64,000 nt of DNA from Glycomyces tritici (GTDB lineage Bacteria > Actinomycetota > Actinomycetes > Mycobacteriales > Micromonosporaceae): NCBI RefSeq assembly GCF_030403505.1, contig NZ_JAUEMJ010000004.1, forward strand, positions 186,001 through 250,000, read 5' to 3'. Of the stretch, positions 43,889-55,649 are shown piece after piece (within the stretch, counting starts at the first letter, position 1; every line of letters begins with the position of its first letter). Under the pieces are notes generated by a model that saw nothing but the letters and a program-made list of their open reading frames with translations, was not told the origin of the DNA and made no database searches. Both the position numbers and the translations under genes were made by a program.

Positions 43889-45442
43889 CTAGGTGTTCAG
43901 GAAAGTACTGGCCTGGTCCACGATCTCGAGGAAGAAGCCCGGCGCGAGGCCGAGGATCATCGTGGCGGCCACGCCGGCCGCGACCACGGTCCCGGCCATC
44001 GGGCTCGGCAGGTTCACGGTGGGGGCGTCCGGCGCGGGCTCGTTGAGCCAGAGCAGGACGACCACCTTCAGGTACGGGAACGCCAGGATGGCCGAGGAGA
44101 CCACGCCGACGATCACGAGCCCGAGTTCGTCCGCCTGCAGTGCCGCCGCGAACAGGTTGAACTTGGCGCTGAACCCGCTCGTGAACGGCAGGCCCGCAAG
44201 GGCGAGCATCAGGATCGTGAACACCACGGCGGTGCCCGGGGACTTCTTGCCGAGCCCGGCCCAGCGGGCCAGGTGGGTCGCCTCTTCGTCGCCGTCGCGC
44301 ACGAGCGAGACGACCGCGAACGTGGCGATCACGGTGAAGCCGTAGGCGGCCAGGTAGAACATGGTCTGGCCGACCGCCTCGCCGAGCGCGATCACCCCGA
44401 TGAGGAGGTACCCCGCGTTGGCGATGGAGCTGTACGCCAGGAGCCGCTTGATGTTGCGCTGGGTCACCGCGAAGATCGCGCCGCCCAGCATCGTCGCCAC
44501 CGCGATCACCGTCAGGATGAGGTGCCAGTCCCACGCCGAGGACGCCAGTCCCACGTTGAAGACCCGCAGCAGGCCGCCGAACGCGGCGACCTTCACGCAG
44601 GCCGCCATCAGCGCGGTCACCGGCGTCGGCGCACCCGTGTAGACGTCGGGCGTCCACATGTGGAACGGCACCGCCGCCGCCTTGAACAGCATCGCGACGG
44701 CGAGCATCGCGACCCCGATGTACAGGAAGATGCGCGGCTGGCCCGAGTCGACGCCCGCCTGGTTGATCCCGGCGAGGTCCACAGTGCCCGCGAAGCCGAA
44801 GAGCATCGCCATGCCGTACACGTAGAACGCGGACGCGAAGGCGCCCAGCAGGAAGTACTTGAGCGCGGCCTCCTGGCTGATGAGGCGGCGCCGCTTGGCG
44901 AGGCCGCACAGCAGGTACAGGGGCAGGCTCAGCATCTCCAGGGCGACGAACATGGTGAGCAGGTCGCCCGCGACCACGAACATCATCATGCCGCCGACCG
45001 CGAAGAGCGTCAGCGGGAAGATCTCCGTCGCGCCGTCCTCGCGCCGCTGGGCCTTGTCCGCGGGCGAGTCCGCGACCACGGCGGCCTCGGCGACGAAGTC
45101 GCCGCCGCGCGTGGTGCGGCGCTCGGCCAGGAGCAGGACCGCGACGATCGAGAGCATCGCGAGCGTCCCCTGCAGGAACAGGCCGGGGCCGTCGAGGACG
45201 ACCGAGCCTATCCCCGCGCCCTCGATCTCGAACGCGGTGCCGTTCTTGCCCTGGTTCAGGACCACGGCCACGAACGCCGCGGCCAGTGCCGCGACGGCGA
45301 GGCCCACCTGGGCGACCAGCCTGCGGCCCTTGGGGACCGTGGCCTCGACCAGGAGCCCGCCGAACGCCGCGACGAACACGATGATCATGGGGGCCAGGCC
45401 GGCCCAGTCGATCTGGAGCCCCGCTTGCTGGGCCTCATTCAT
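43889..45442 (-). CDS. nuoN: NADH-quinone oxidoreductase subunit N
   Basis: A 517-residue antiporter-like subunit of the membrane arm with about fourteen helices. The conserved helix Glu lies in FVALEMLSLPLYLL and the helix-7 Lys in FKAAAVPFHMWTPDVYTGAP. It is the last gene of the operon; its start overlaps the nuoM stop by 8 bp and terminator copy D follows. Confidence 0.95.
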   Translation of the reverse strand: MNEAQQAGLQIDWAGLAPMIIVFVAAFGGLLVEATVPKGRRLVAQVGLAVAALAAAFVAVVLNQGKNGTAFEIEGAGIGSVVLDGPGLFLQGTLAMLSIVAVLLLAERRTTRGGDFVAEAAVVADSPADKAQRREDGATEIFPLTLFAVGGMMMFVVAGDLLTMFVALEMLSLPLYLLCGLAKRRRLISQEAALKYFLLGAFASAFYVYGMAMLFGFAGTVDLAGINQAGVDSGQPRIFLYIGVAMLAVAMLFKAAAVPFHMWTPDVYTGAPTPVTALMAACVKVAAFGGLLRVFNVGLASSAWDWHLILTVIAVATMLGGAIFAVTQRNIKRLLAYSSIANAGYLLIGVIALGEAVGQTMFYLAAYGFTVIATFAVVSLVRDGDEEATHLARWAGLGKKSPGTAVVFTILMLALAGLPFTSGFSAKFNLFAAALQADELGLVIVGVVSSAILAFPYLKVVVLLWLNEPAPDAPTVNLPSPMAGTVVAAGVAATMILGLAPGFFLEIVDQASTFLNT

Positions 45443-46979
45443 TGGTGACTCCTTCGGCGGCGGGCAGGTCTTCAGGGGAGCCTGAGATGAAGAGGAGCGT
45501 GTTGTCCACGGCCGGCTCGACCGCGTCGATCAGCGGCTGCGGGAAGAACCCGAAGCCGAGGATCGCGATCACCAGCGGCGCGACGAGCGCCTTCTCGCGC
45601 ATCGTGAGGTCGCGCTTCATCGCGGGCATCTCGTCGAGCACCGGGTTCCGCTCGCCCTGCATGGTGCGCTGGTACATCCAGATCACGTACGCGGCGGCGA
45701 GGATGATGCCCAGGGTCGCGACGACCGCGACCGGCTCGTTGCCGGTGAAGGCGCCGAACAGGACCAGGAACTCGGAGATGAACGGCGCGGTCCCGGGCAG
45801 GGACAGCGACGCGAGGCCGGCGAACAGGAAGATCCCGGCGAGCACCGGCAGGGTCTTGGCGGCCCCGCCGTAGTCGGCGATCTGCGCCGAGCCGCGCCGG
45901 ATCGCGAGGAACCCGACGACGATGAACAGCAGGCCCGTGGCGAGGCCGTGGTTGAACATGTAGAGCACGGCGCCCGTCGCCGACGCCTGCGTGAACGCGA
46001 AGATCCCGAGGCCGATGAAGCCGAAGTGGGCGATCGACGTGTAGGCGACCAGCCGCTTCAGGTCCGTCTGCCCGATCGCGACGAACGCCGCGTAGACCAC
46101 GCCGATGACGCTCATCCCGATGATCCACGGCGCGAACGTCTGCGTCGCCTCCGGGAACAGCGGGAGGCAGTAGCGCAGGATCGCGAACGTCCCGATCTTG
46201 TCCATCACGCCGACCAGCAGCGCCGCGACAGCGGCCGGAGCCGCGCCGCCCGCGTCCGGCAGCCAGGTGTGGAACGGGAAGAACGGGGCCTTGATCGCGA
46301 ACGCGATGAAGAAGCCGAGGAACAGCCAGTTCTGCAGCGCGCCCGAAGCCATCGGCTCGGCGTCCACCAGGGTCTGCCAGTCGAAGACGCCGCCGTTGTG
46401 CACCCACAGGGCGATGACGGCCACCAGCATGAGCAGGCCGCCCAGCAGCGAGTACAGGAAGAACTTCACCGCCGCGTACTGCTTCTTCGGGCCGGTGCCG
46501 TAGGAGCCGATGAGGAAGTACATCGGCACGAGCATCGCTTCGAAGAAGAAGTAGAACAGCAGCACGTTCGAGGCCAGGAAGGTCGCGATCATCGCCGCTT
46601 CCAGCGCCAGGATCAGCGCGAAGAACGCCGGGACCGAGCGCTTCACCGCGTCCAGGTCGCGCCAGGCCGCGAGCATCGCGATCGGCGTCAGCCCCACCGT
46701 GAGCAGGAGCATGAGCAGCGCGATGCCGTCGACTCCCCACGACAGGTTCAGGTCCCAGGCCTCGACCCACGTGTACGACTCCGTGAACTGGAGCCACGGG
46801 GCGCCCTCGGAGTAGTCGAAGCCGACCGCCACGAGCGCGGCGATCACGGCGACCAGCCCGGCGGCCGCGAGCGCGGTCCAGCGGGCCGCGTCGGCGTTCT
46901 CGCGGCGGATCGACGCGACGACCAAGGCCCCGATCAGGGGCACGGCGACCAGCGCCGACAGCAACGGGAGTTCGTTCAT
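45435..46979 (-). CDS. nuoM: NADH-quinone oxidoreductase subunit M
   Basis: A 514-residue proton-pumping subunit. It shows the helix-5 Glu in LFYFFFEAMLVPMYFLIG and the Lys in FAIKAPFFPFHTWLPDA, as in other NuoM proteins. ATG 46979 overlaps the nuoL stop (ATGA). A large open frame continues upstream antisense to nothing real; the family start is MNELPLLSAL. Confidence 0.95.
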   Translation of the reverse strand: MNELPLLSALVAVPLIGALVVASIRRENADAARWTALAAAGLVAVIAALVAVGFDYSEGAPWLQFTESYTWVEAWDLNLSWGVDGIALLMLLLTVGLTPIAMLAAWRDLDAVKRSVPAFFALILALEAAMIATFLASNVLLFYFFFEAMLVPMYFLIGSYGTGPKKQYAAVKFFLYSLLGGLLMLVAVIALWVHNGGVFDWQTLVDAEPMASGALQNWLFLGFFIAFAIKAPFFPFHTWLPDAGGAAPAAVAALLVGVMDKIGTFAILRYCLPLFPEATQTFAPWIIGMSVIGVVYAAFVAIGQTDLKRLVAYTSIAHFGFIGLGIFAFTQASATGAVLYMFNHGLATGLLFIVVGFLAIRRGSAQIADYGGAAKTLPVLAGIFLFAGLASLSLPGTAPFISEFLVLFGAFTGNEPVAVVATLGIILAAAYVIWMYQRTMQGERNPVLDEMPAMKRDLTMREKALVAPLVIAILGFGFFPQPLIDAVEPAVDNTLLFISGSPEDLPAAEGVTNE

Positions 46980-48877
46980 TGGACGACCACCACCATGAGC
47001 GCGGCCACCACGATGACCGCACCGGAAAGAATCGACAGGGCATAGGAGCGCACGAAACCGGTCTGCACCACGAGCAGGCGGCGCGAGGTGCCGCCGATCA
47101 GGGCGGACAGGCCGTTCACGGCGCCGTCGACGACCCGGCCGTCCATGGCGACCGAAGCGCTGGCGGCCAGGCGGCTCGGGCGTTCGAAGAGGCCGCGGTT
47201 GACGGCCTCGCCGCCGAGGTCGGCGCGGGCGGCGCGCACCGGCCAGGCGGCGGCGCGCGGCACCTCGTCGGTGCCGCCGCGGAAGAGGAACCAGCCCAGG
47301 CCGGCGCCGAGGACCACCACGATGGTGGTGGCGACGGTGACCTGCATGTGGCTCAGGTGGCCGTGGACCTCGTGGGGCTCGCCGAAGACGGGGGTGAGCC
47401 ACTCGGGGACCGAGGTGGCCATGAGGCCGCCGGCGGCGAGCGAGCCGAGGCCGAGCAGCACCAGCGGCACGGTCATGATCGCCGGGGACTCGTGCGGGTG
47501 CACGTCGTCCGTCCAGCGCTTGGGGCCGTGGAAGGTGAGCACGAACAGGCGGGTCATGTAGAACGCCGTGAGCGCCGCGCCGAGGAGCGCGGCACCGCCG
47601 ACGACCCAGCCCTGCCAGCCTTCGCGGGCGAACGCGTCGTGGATGATCGGGTCCTTGGTGAAGAAGCCCGAGAACGGGAACAGGCCGATGATCGCGAGCC
47701 ATCCGGCCGCGAACGTCGCGTACGTGAACGGCATGACCCGCCAGAGGCCGCCGAAGCGGCGGATGTCGGTCTGGTCGTTCATGGCGTGCATGACCGAGCC
47801 GGAGCCGAGGAACAGCCCGGCCTTGAAGAAGCCGTGGGCCAACAGGTGGATGATGCCGAGCGCGAACGCCCCGCCGCCGAGGCCGACCGCGAGGAACATG
47901 TAGCCGATCTGGGAGACCGTGGACCAGGCGAGGACGCGCTTGATGTCGTCCTTGGCGCAGCCCACGATCGCTCCGAAGAGGAGGGTGAGGGCGCCGACGA
48001 TGACGACGGCGGTCTGCACGTCCGCGTTGAGGCTGAAGATGACGTGCGAGCGGGCGATGAGGTACACGCCCGCGGTCACCATCGTGGCCGCGTGGATGAG
48101 CGCCGACACCGGGGTCGGGCCCTCCATCGCGTCCGGGAGCCAGGTCTGGAACGGGAACTGGCCGGACTTGCCGCAGGCGGCGACCAGGAGCAGCAGCCCG
48201 ATGGCCAGGCTCGTGCCCGTGGAAAGCGACTCGGCGCCGTTGAAGACGCCGGCGAAGTCCACGGTGCCCAGGGCGCCGATCATGGTGAACATCGCCAGGA
48301 GGAACCCGACGTCGGCCACGCGGTTGGTGAGGAAGGCCTTCTTGCCGGCGGTCGCCGCGGCGGGCTTCAACTGCCAGAACGAGATGAGGAGGTACGAGGC
48401 GAGGCCCACGCCCTCCCAGCCGATGAAGGTCATGAAGTAGTTGCCGCCGAGCACCAGGACGAGCATCGCGGTGACGAACAGGTTGAAGTAGGCGAAGAAC
48501 TTCCGGCGCCCGGGGTCGTGCGACATGTAGCCGACCGCGTAGACGTGGATGAGGAAGCCGACCCCGGTGATGAGCAGGCAGAAGACCGCGCTCAGCGGGT
48601 CGAAGAGGAGGTTCGCCTCGATGTGCAGGTCCCCTACGGAGAGGATCGTGAACAGGTCGAGGCCCGCGCTCTTGTTGTCAAGTCCCGCAAGGGAGGCGAA
48701 CATCGCGAGGGCGAGCGCGAAGGCGCCGCCGATCGTGGCGACGCCGAGCCAGTGGCCCCACTTGTCGGCTCTGCGGCCGGCGAGCAGCAGGACCGCGGCG
48801 CCGATCGCGGGCAAGGCGATGAGCAGCCACGCCAGCGAGAGGACCCCTTCGGCCGGGGCGTACGAGATTTCGTCCAC
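46976..48877 (-). CDS. nuoL: NADH-quinone oxidoreductase subunit L
   Basis: A 633-residue subunit at the far end of the membrane arm. Key features: FMTFIGWEGVGLASYLLISF with the conserved Glu, CGKSGQFPFQTWLPDAMEG with the Lys, and ALIHAATMVTAGVYLI. The C-terminal part carries the lateral helix region and a last helix that ends in VVALMVVVVQ. GTG start at 48877; nuoK ends 10 bp before it. Confidence 0.96.
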   Translation of the reverse strand: MDEISYAPAEGVLSLAWLLIALPAIGAAVLLLAGRRADKWGHWLGVATIGGAFALALAMFASLAGLDNKSAGLDLFTILSVGDLHIEANLLFDPLSAVFCLLITGVGFLIHVYAVGYMSHDPGRRKFFAYFNLFVTAMLVLVLGGNYFMTFIGWEGVGLASYLLISFWQLKPAAATAGKKAFLTNRVADVGFLLAMFTMIGALGTVDFAGVFNGAESLSTGTSLAIGLLLLVAACGKSGQFPFQTWLPDAMEGPTPVSALIHAATMVTAGVYLIARSHVIFSLNADVQTAVVIVGALTLLFGAIVGCAKDDIKRVLAWSTVSQIGYMFLAVGLGGGAFALGIIHLLAHGFFKAGLFLGSGSVMHAMNDQTDIRRFGGLWRVMPFTYATFAAGWLAIIGLFPFSGFFTKDPIIHDAFAREGWQGWVVGGAALLGAALTAFYMTRLFVLTFHGPKRWTDDVHPHESPAIMTVPLVLLGLGSLAAGGLMATSVPEWLTPVFGEPHEVHGHLSHMQVTVATTIVVVLGAGLGWFLFRGGTDEVPRAAAWPVRAARADLGGEAVNRGLFERPSRLAASASVAMDGRVVDGAVNGLSALIGGTSRRLLVVQTGFVRSYALSILSGAVIVVAALMVVVVQ

Positions 48878-48887
48878 TGTGTCCTCT

Positions 48888-49187
48888 CTAGGCCTTCAGC
48901 AGGTTGGCGTCGTCGACGGAGGCGGAGCGCCGGGACCGGTAGATCGCCATGATGATCGCCAGGCCGACGACGACCTCGGCGGCGGCCACAGCCATCACGA
49001 AGAACGCCATCACCTGCCCGTCGATGTTGCCGCTGGTGCGGGCGAAGGTGACCAGGGTCAGGTTCCCGGCGTTGAGCATCAGCTCCACGCACATGAACAC
49101 GACGATCGAGTTGCGCCGCACCAGGACGCCGACCGCGCCGATCGTGAACAGCGCGGCGGCCAGGATCAGGTAGTACTCGGGGCTCAT
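48888..49187 (-). CDS. nuoK: NADH-quinone oxidoreductase subunit K
   Basis: A 99-residue three-helix subunit with the two proton-path glutamates visible in [14 protein letters not shown] and [12 protein letters not shown]. Its ATG overlaps the nuoJ stop (ATGA). Confidence 0.95.
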   Translation of the reverse strand: MSPEYYLILAAALFTIGAVGVLVRRNSIVVFMCVELMLNAGNLTLVTFARTSGNIDGQVMAFFVMAVAAAEVVVGLAIIMAIYRSRRSASVDDANLLKA

Positions 49188-49963
49188 GCGTCCCGTCCTT
49201 CCGTGTGCTTCGGCGCGGCTTCGGCGGCCGTGAGCTGGCGCGGCGGGACGTACGCCGACAGCGACGCCGGCTCGATCGAGCCGTCCGGCCGCAGCGCGGG
49301 CGTCGCCGTCGAGTCCGAGGTCGCGAACACGCCCGGGCCGGGCTTCGGGCCCGGGTAGACGCCGGGCGCGAACCGCTCGCGGCTGTGCTCCTTCTGCCCG
49401 CGGTGGCCGCCCTTCTTGGCGACGTGCGCGAACATCAGGGCGCCGACGGCGGCCACGGTGAGCACGCCCGAGACGACCTCGAACGGGAACAGGTAGGTCG
49501 AGAACAGCGCCTCGGCGATGGCCTCGACGTTCGACTGCGCCCCGGTGGCCCAGCGCGGATCGTCCGCGATGGTCATGCCGGAGACCGCTCGGGCCAGCCC
49601 GGAGGACAGCAGCGCCGCCAGGCCGATGCCGAGGAGCACCGCGAAGAGGCGCTGCCCGCGCAGCGTCTCGAACATGGAGTCCTTCGAGTCGCGCCCGAAC
49701 AGCATGAGCACGAACAGGAACAGCATCATGATCGCGCCGGTGTACACCATGATCTGCACGAACCCGAGGAACGGGGCGGCCTGCATGATGTAGAAGACCG
49801 CCAGGCACATCATGGTGATCGCGAGCATCAGCGCCGCGTGGATCGCCGAGCGCGCCAGCACGAGGCCCATGGCCCCGCCGAGCGCGATCGGCGCGAGGAT
49901 CCAGAAGAAGACCGATTCGCCCATCGAGGCGTTCTGCGCGACGGTCTGCGCCAGGTCGATCAC
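49184..49963 (-). CDS. nuoJ: NADH-quinone oxidoreductase subunit J, long form
   Basis: A 259-residue subunit. Five helices include the pi-bulge segment [20 protein letters not shown]. After the last helix (about residue 185) there is a soluble extension of about 75 residues rich in Gly, Pro and Ala ([11 protein letters not shown]), which E. coli NuoJ lacks and actinobacterial versions often have. GTG 49963 overlaps the nuoI stop (GTGA). Confidence 0.93.
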   Translation of the reverse strand: MIDLAQTVAQNASMGESVFFWILAPIALGGAMGLVLARSAIHAALMLAITMMCLAVFYIMQAAPFLGFVQIMVYTGAIMMLFLFVLMLFGRDSKDSMFETLRGQRLFAVLLGIGLAALLSSGLARAVSGMTIADDPRWATGAQSNVEAIAEALFSTYLFPFEVVSGVLTVAAVGALMFAHVAKKGGHRGQKEHSRERFAPGVYPGPKPGPGVFATSDSTATPALRPDGSIEPASLSAYVPPRQLTAAEAAPKHTEGRDA

Positions 49964-50526
49964 TGCGCGCCTCCGTTCTTCTGCGCCAGCATCTCCGTGA
50001 GCGAGAACTCCGCGCCCTCGCTCGCACCGGGGTTGCGGGGGCCCGACTCGTAGTAGGCCTTCTCGCTGTCGCCCAAGCGCATCGGGTGCGGCGGCTGCTC
50101 CATGCCCTCCAAGAGCGGGGCCAGCAGCTCCTCCTTGGTGAAGATGAGGTCGCGGCGGTCGTCGCGCGCCAGCTCGTACTCGTTGCTCATGGTGAGCGAA
50201 CGGGTCGGGCAGGCCTCGATGCACAGGCCGCAGAAGATGCAGCGCGCGTAGTTGATCTGGTAGGTCTTGGCGTACCGCTCACCGGGCGAGAACCGCTCGG
50301 CCTCGGTGTTCTCCGCGCCTTCGACGTAGATCGCGTCGGCCGGGCAGGCCCACGCGCACAGCTCGCAGCCGATGCACTTCTCGAGACCGTCCGGGTGACG
50401 GTTGAGCACGTGCCGGCCGTGGTACCGCGGCTGGAGCTTCGAAGGCTCCTCCGGGTAGTCGACGGTGACCTTCGGCTTGAACATGTGCGAGAAGGTGACG
50501 CCGAAGCCTTTTGCGAAACCGGACAT
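49960..50526 (-). CDS. nuoI: NADH-quinone oxidoreductase subunit I
   Basis: A 188-residue ferredoxin-like subunit carrying two [4Fe-4S] clusters (N6a, N6b): [16 protein letters not shown] and [16 protein letters not shown]. It passes electrons from NuoG to NuoB. Its ATG shares one base with the nuoH stop (TAATG). Confidence 0.96.
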   Translation of the reverse strand: MSGFAKGFGVTFSHMFKPKVTVDYPEEPSKLQPRYHGRHVLNRHPDGLEKCIGCELCAWACPADAIYVEGAENTEAERFSPGERYAKTYQINYARCIFCGLCIEACPTRSLTMSNEYELARDDRRDLIFTKEELLAPLLEGMEQPPHPMRLGDSEKAYYESGPRNPGASEGAEFSLTEMLAQKNGGAQ

Positions 50527-51839
50527 TACTCCTCCTCTCCCTTATCAGTCGGGCGGGAGCCGTTGACGGCATGGGTGGTTGCGGGTTCGAGTTCCTGCAG
50601 GGCCCGCGGATTCGGCGGGACCGCGAGGTCCATCGGCGGGACGGGGAAGCCGCCCATGCCGGTGTCCGGCTCGGCCGGCGGCTCGTACTGCTTCCGGTTG
50701 GGCCAGAAGAAGATCAGGGCCATCACGACGATCGCCGCACCGCCCGCGAAGGCGATCCGGGTCGGCAGCTCGTTGTCGGTGTCGAGGCCGATGTTCATGG
50801 CCGCCAGGACCATGAGCCACACCAGCGAGACCGGCACGAGGACCTTCCAGCCCAAGCGCATGAACTGGTCGTAGCGCAGACGCGGCAGCGTGCCCCGCAG
50901 CCACACGTAGAAGAACAGGAACGCCAGGACCTTCCCGAAGAACCAGACGAGCGGCATGAACCCCTCGTTCGCGCCCGGCCACCACGAGTTCGGGAACGGC
51001 GCGGCCCAGCCGCCCAGGAAGAGCGTCACACACAGGGCCGACATCGTGACCATGTTGACGTACTCGGCCAGGAAGAACGACGCGTACTTCAAGCTCGAGT
51101 ACTCGGTCGCGAAGCCCGCCACCAGCTCCGACTCCGCTTCCGGAAGGTCGAACGGGGCGCGGTTCGTCTCGCCGACCATCGAGATCACGAAGATCACGAA
51201 GCTCGGCGCGAGGATGATGAAGTACCAGCCCGGCAGCGTGATCTCCGTGCCGCCGAAGTTCAGCGGCAGACCCTGCGCCTGCGCCTCGACGATGGCGCCC
51301 GTGGACATCAGCTGCGACTGGAAGAACACCGTGAGGACCGCCAGGCCCAGCGCGATCTCGTACGAGATCACCTGCGCCGCAGCGCGGAGCGCGCCCAGCA
51401 GCGAGTACGTGGAACCGGAGGACCAGCCCGCGAGCACGATGCCGTAGACCCCGACCGCCGAGCACGCCAGGATCAGGAGCACGCTCACCTCGAAGTCGGT
51501 GAGCTGCAGCTCGGTCTCCATCCCGAAGACGTTCACCTCGGGCCCGAACGGGATCACCGCGAACGCCGTGAACGCGCAGGCCACCGCGATGACCGGGGCC
51601 GCGATGAACACGACCCTGTCGGCCGTCCGCGGCATCACGTCCTCTTTGAACGCCAGCTTCAGGCCGTCCGCGAGCGACTGCAGCAGGCCGAAGGGCCCGT
51701 TGCGGTTCGGCCCCGGCCGCACCTGCATGATCGCCACCACGCGCCGCTCGTACCAGATGGTGAAGAGCACCAGCAGCACGAGCACCACGAAGACGAGCAC
51801 GCCCTTGACGAGCATGAGCCAGATCGGATCGTTCATCAC
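50526..51839 (-). CDS. nuoH: NADH-quinone oxidoreductase subunit H
   Basis: A 437-residue membrane subunit forming much of the quinone cavity. Motifs: [50 protein letters not shown] and [22 protein letters not shown]-terminal tail of about 60 residues is extra. GTG 51839 is preferred because GGAGG stands 7 bases before it; ATG 51836 follows at once. It overlaps the nuoG stop. Confidence 0.95.
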   Translation of the reverse strand: MMNDPIWLMLVKGVLVFVVLVLLVLFTIWYERRVVAIMQVRPGPNRNGPFGLLQSLADGLKLAFKEDVMPRTADRVVFIAAPVIAVACAFTAFAVIPFGPEVNVFGMETELQLTDFEVSVLLILACSAVGVYGIVLAGWSSGSTYSLLGALRAAAQVISYEIALGLAVLTVFFQSQLMSTGAIVEAQAQGLPLNFGGTEITLPGWYFIILAPSFVIFVISMVGETNRAPFDLPEAESELVAGFATEYSSLKYASFFLAEYVNMVTMSALCVTLFLGGWAAPFPNSWWPGANEGFMPLVWFFGKVLAFLFFYVWLRGTLPRLRYDQFMRLGWKVLVPVSLVWLMVLAAMNIGLDTDNELPTRIAFAGGAAIVVMALIFFWPNRKQYEPPAEPDTGMGGFPVPPMDLAVPPNPRALQELEPATTHAVNGSRPTDKGEEE

Positions 51840-54316
51840 TTGACCGCCTCCACGGCTTCTCCGTCGCCCGACGACGCCTGCGAGCCGGCGATGGGCTCAG
51901 CGGCGGCCGGGCGAGGGACGTTCGGGTAGGCGCGGATCGTGACGACATCGCCCGAACCGGCGCCGAGGTGGCGGTAGATCCCGCGACCCGGCGCGTTCTG
52001 CGGCAGCCAGACCACACCCTCGGGCATGTCGGTGACCCTGAGCGGCAGAGTGATCCCGCCGATCGGAGTCGCCACGGTCACCCCGCCGCCCTCGCTCGCG
52101 CCGATCGACTTCGCCGTGGCGGCGCTCAACCGCACCACCGGGTCGGGGGCGCAGCCGGCGAGGTGCGGGTTGTTCTCCTGCAGCGAGCCGCCGTCGAGCA
52201 GCTGCCGCCACGTCGCGAGGACCGCCTTGCCGTCCTCATGCGCATGTGCGGGGCGGTCCGACGCCCAGTCCGGCGCGGGCTGGCGCGTGATCGGGTCCGG
52301 CAGCCCGGCCAGTTCACCGCGCACCGTGCGGGTCTCGGCGAGCCCCAGCTTGAAGCCCATGGCCTCCGCCAGCGTGTCGAGCACCGCGTGGTCCGACATG
52401 AGATCCGAGGGGATCACCGTGTCGAAGGTCCGCAGGCGCCCCTCCCAGTCGAAGTACGCGCCGGGCTTGCCGGTCACCGGAGCGACCGGCAGGATCACGT
52501 CCGCCACACGGGTCACGGCCGAGTGCCGGATCTCCAGGGAGACCACGAACCGGGCCGCGTACAGCGCCGCCTCGACGGCGGGCCCGTCCGCGAAGTCGTA
52601 CGGGTCGACGCCGCCGATGAGCAGCGCGTCGATCTCGCCGTCGGCGGCGGCCTGCAGCATGTCCCAGGCCCCGCGGCCGTCGCCGCCGGGCAGGGACTCC
52701 ACGCCCCAGTACTCCGCCAGCTGGTCGCGGTCGGCCGCATAGGAGGCGAGCCCGCCGCCCGGCAGCAGACCCGGCAGGCAGCCCGCCTCGACCGCGCCGC
52801 GGTCGCCCGCGCGCCGCGGAATCCAGGCGATGCGCGCGCCGGTGGCCTTGGCCAGCCGGACCGCCGCCGAGAACGCGCCCTCCACAGTGGCCAGGCGCTC
52901 GCCGAGCAGGATGACCGCGCCGTCCTCGCCGAGCGCGTCGCGCACGAAGCCGCCGCGGCTCCAGCCGTCGAGCATCTCGGCCTCCTCACCGGGCAGGGCC
53001 TCGATGAGGTTCGCGTTCAGCTTCGCCGTGCCGCGCGTCGCGAACGGCGCGACCACGTGCACGCGCTGGCCGCGGCTGCGGACCGCTTTGCGCAGGCGCA
53101 GGAAGGCGATCGGGCATTCCTCTTCGACCTCGAGGCCCACGGTGAGGACCACGGGGGCCTTCTCCAGGTCCTCGTAGGTGACCGCGCCGCTGGAGGGGTA
53201 GACCCCGGCCACGGCGTGCGCCAGGAACTCGGACTCCTCAGTGGAGTGCGGGCGGGAGCGGAAGTCGATGTCGTTGGTGCCGAGGGCGACCCGCGCGAAC
53301 TTGGAGTACGCGTAGGAGTCCTCGACGGTGAGGCGTCCGCCGGGGAGGACGCCCACCCGGTCGGCCGCCACGGCGAGTCCGGCGGCCGCGCGGCGCAGGG
53401 CCTCGGGCCAGGACGCCTCCCGGAGGGACCCGTCCTCGGCGCGGACGAGCGGCTTCGTAATGCGGTCGGCGGCCTCGATGTAGGAGGAGCCCCAGCGGCC
53501 CTTGTCGCAGTTCCACTCCTCGTTCACCGCCGGGTCCTCACCCGCGAGGCGGCGCAGGACCTTGCCGCGGCGGTGGTCCGAGCGCTGCGCGCACCCGGCC
53601 GAGCAGTGCTCGCACACGCTGGGCGTCGAGACGAGGTCGAACGGCCGGGAGCGGAACCGGTACTGCGTGCCGGTGAGCGCGCCGACCGGGCAGATCTGGA
53701 CGGTGTTGCCCGAGAAGTAGGACTCGAACGGCTCGTCCTCGTAGACGCCCACCTGCTCCAGGGCGGAGCGCTCCATCAGCTCGATGAACGGGTCGCCCGC
53801 GACCTGGTCGGAGAAGCGGGTGCAGCGGGCGCAGAGCACGCAGCGCTCGCGGTCGAGCAGCACCTGCGAGGAGATCGGCAGCGCCTTCTTGTAGTGGCGC
53901 TTGTCCCCCGGCTCCATGCGGGTCTCGGTGCGCCCGGTGCTCATGGCCTGGTTCTGGAGGGGGCACTCGCCGCCCTTGTCGCAGACCGGGCAGTCCAGGG
54001 GGTGGTTGATCAGGAGGAACTCCATGATCCCCTCCTGGGCCTCCTTGGCGACCTCGCTGGTGTGCTGGGTCTTTACGACCATGCCCTCCATGGCGGTGGT
54101 CGTGCAGGAGGCGGCGGGCTTGGGCATGCCGCGCCCGTTGCCCATGTCCGGTACGTCCACGAGGCACTGGCGGCAGGCGCCGGCCGGCTCGAGCAGCGGG
54201 TGGTCGCAGAAGCGGGGGATCTCGATGCCGAGCTGCTCGGCGGCCCGGATGATCAAGGTGCCCTTGGGGACCGTGACTTCGACGCCGTCAATGGTGAACG
54301 TGACTTGATCGGTCAT
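51836..54316 (-). CDS. nuoG: NADH-quinone oxidoreductase subunit G
   Basis: An 826-residue iron-sulfur subunit. The N-terminal [2Fe-2S] ferredoxin domain has [15 protein letters not shown]. Next come the His-Cys N5 region and [23 protein letters not shown], and the N7-type set [14 protein letters not shown] at the head of a molybdopterin-oxidoreductase-like domain without cofactor. The C-terminal domain ends near IRAYPNV. It lies 1 bp from the nuoF stop. Confidence 0.95.
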   Translation of the reverse strand: MTDQVTFTIDGVEVTVPKGTLIIRAAEQLGIEIPRFCDHPLLEPAGACRQCLVDVPDMGNGRGMPKPAASCTTTAMEGMVVKTQHTSEVAKEAQEGIMEFLLINHPLDCPVCDKGGECPLQNQAMSTGRTETRMEPGDKRHYKKALPISSQVLLDRERCVLCARCTRFSDQVAGDPFIELMERSALEQVGVYEDEPFESYFSGNTVQICPVGALTGTQYRFRSRPFDLVSTPSVCEHCSAGCAQRSDHRRGKVLRRLAGEDPAVNEEWNCDKGRWGSSYIEAADRITKPLVRAEDGSLREASWPEALRRAAAGLAVAADRVGVLPGGRLTVEDSYAYSKFARVALGTNDIDFRSRPHSTEESEFLAHAVAGVYPSSGAVTYEDLEKAPVVLTVGLEVEEECPIAFLRLRKAVRSRGQRVHVVAPFATRGTAKLNANLIEALPGEEAEMLDGWSRGGFVRDALGEDGAVILLGERLATVEGAFSAAVRLAKATGARIAWIPRRAGDRGAVEAGCLPGLLPGGGLASYAADRDQLAEYWGVESLPGGDGRGAWDMLQAAADGEIDALLIGGVDPYDFADGPAVEAALYAARFVVSLEIRHSAVTRVADVILPVAPVTGKPGAYFDWEGRLRTFDTVIPSDLMSDHAVLDTLAEAMGFKLGLAETRTVRGELAGLPDPITRQPAPDWASDRPAHAHEDGKAVLATWRQLLDGGSLQENNPHLAGCAPDPVVRLSAATAKSIGASEGGGVTVATPIGGITLPLRVTDMPEGVVWLPQNAPGRGIYRHLGAGSGDVVTIRAYPNVPRPAAAEPIAGSQASSGDGEAVEAVK

Positions 54317-54317
54317 G

Positions 54318-55649
54318 TCAGTGCGCTCCGATCTTTTCAGCGTCGAAGAGGGCGGGCTTGTGTCCCTCGATGTAGTCGAGGTAGTCCTGCCGGAAGAACT
54401 TCAGCGAGGAGGTGACGCACGAGGTCGCGCCGTCGCCGAGGCCGCAGAAGGACCGGCCGAGGAGGTTCTTGCAGGCGCTCTCGAGGAGCTTGAGGTCGCT
54501 CAGCTGCCCGCGGCCGGAGAGGATGCGCTCGTAGACGCGCACCATCCAGTAGTTGCCCTCGCGGCAGGGCGTGCACTTGCCGCAGGACTCGTGGGCGTAG
54601 AACTTGATCCAGCGCCAGCAGGCGACCACCGGGCAGTCCTGGTCGGAGAAGATCATGACCGCGGTGGTGCCGAGGATCGAGCCGGCCTTGGCGACGTTGT
54701 CGAAGTCGAGCGGGACGTCGATCGAGTCGGCCGAGAGCATCGGGGTCGAGGAGCCGCCGGGGGTGAAGTAGCGCAGCTCGTGGCCCTCTTCCATGCCGCC
54801 GGCGAGTTCGATGAGCTCGCGGAGCGTGGTGCCCAGCGAGCACTCGTACTGGCCGGGGCGCTTGACGCGGCCCGACAGCGAGTAGATCATCGTGCCCGCG
54901 GCGTTCTCGGAGCCGAGGTCCTTCCACCACTGCGCGCCGCCGAGCACGATGTGCGGGACGGCGGCGATGGAGCCGACGTTGTTGATGCAGGTGGGCTTGT
55001 TGTAGAGCCCGTGCGTGGCGGGGAACGGCGGGCGCAGCCGCGGCTGGCCGCGCTTGCCCTCCAGGGAGTCCAGGAGGGCGGTCTCCTCGCCGCAGATGTA
55101 CGCGCCTGCGCCGGAGTGGATGACGACCTCGAGGTCGAAGCCGGTGCCGAGGATGTCCTTGCCGAGGTACCCGGCCTCCTTGGCCTCGCGCACGGCGTTG
55201 CGCAGGCGGCGGGCCGCGTGGATGGCCTCGCCGCGCACGTACACGAACGCGCGGCTCGCCTTGATCGCGTACGAGGCGATGATGACGCCCTCGATGAGCG
55301 AGTGCGGGTCGTTCATCATGAGCGGCAGGTCCTTGCAGGTGCCCGGCTCGCCTTCGTCGGCGTTGACGACCAGGTAGTGCTCCTGGCCGTCGTCGGGCAC
55401 GAACTGCCACTTCATGCCGACGGGGAACCCGGCGCCGCCGCGTCCCCGGTGGCCGGAGTCCTTCATGAAACTGATGAGGTCGCCCTCGGAGTACTTGAGG
55501 GCCTTGCGAAGCGCCTTGTAGCCGTCGAGCTGCTCGTAGACGTCGAGCTTCCACGCGCCGGGAGACATCCAGCGCTTGGTGACGACGGGCTTGAGCTTGT
55601 TGAGGGCGTCCTCGCGGGGCCGCCGGGGACCGGGCACGGTAACGCTCAC
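54318..55649 (-). CDS. nuoF: NADH-quinone oxidoreductase subunit F
   Basis: A 443-residue flavoprotein subunit that oxidises NADH. The FMN/NADH site reads [17 protein letters not shown] and [12 protein letters not shown], followed by [16 protein letters not shown]; the N3 [4Fe-4S] ligands are [11 protein letters not shown] and, later, the Cys in [11 protein letters not shown] 55649 overlaps the nuoE stop (GTGA). Confidence 0.96.
   Translation of the reverse strand: MSVTVPGPRRPREDALNKLKPVVTKRWMSPGAWKLDVYEQLDGYKALRKALKYSEGDLISFMKDSGHRGRGGAGFPVGMKWQFVPDDGQEHYLVVNADEGEPGTCKDLPLMMNDPHSLIEGVIIASYAIKASRAFVYVRGEAIHAARRLRNAVREAKEAGYLGKDILGTGFDLEVVIHSGAGAYICGEETALLDSLEGKRGQPRLRPPFPATHGLYNKPTCINNVGSIAAVPHIVLGGAQWWKDLGSENAAGTMIYSLSGRVKRPGQYECSLGTTLRELIELAGGMEEGHELRYFTPGGSSTPMLSADSIDVPLDFDNVAKAGSILGTTAVMIFSDQDCPVVACWRWIKFYAHESCGKCTPCREGNYWMVRVYERILSGRGQLSDLKLLESACKNLLGRSFCGLGDGATSCVTSSLKFFRQDYLDYIEGHKPALFDAEKIGAH

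Noticed and set aside
41830..44046. A 738-codon plus-strand frame
   Set aside because: It is antisense to the serine hydrolase; the composition (Gly/Val/Arg/Glu-rich) is the shadow of a high-GC3 gene, with no ribosome site or domain.
46979..48952. A 657-codon plus-strand frame
   Set aside because: Antisense shadow of nuoL; low-complexity Glu/Asp/Gly/Arg composition.
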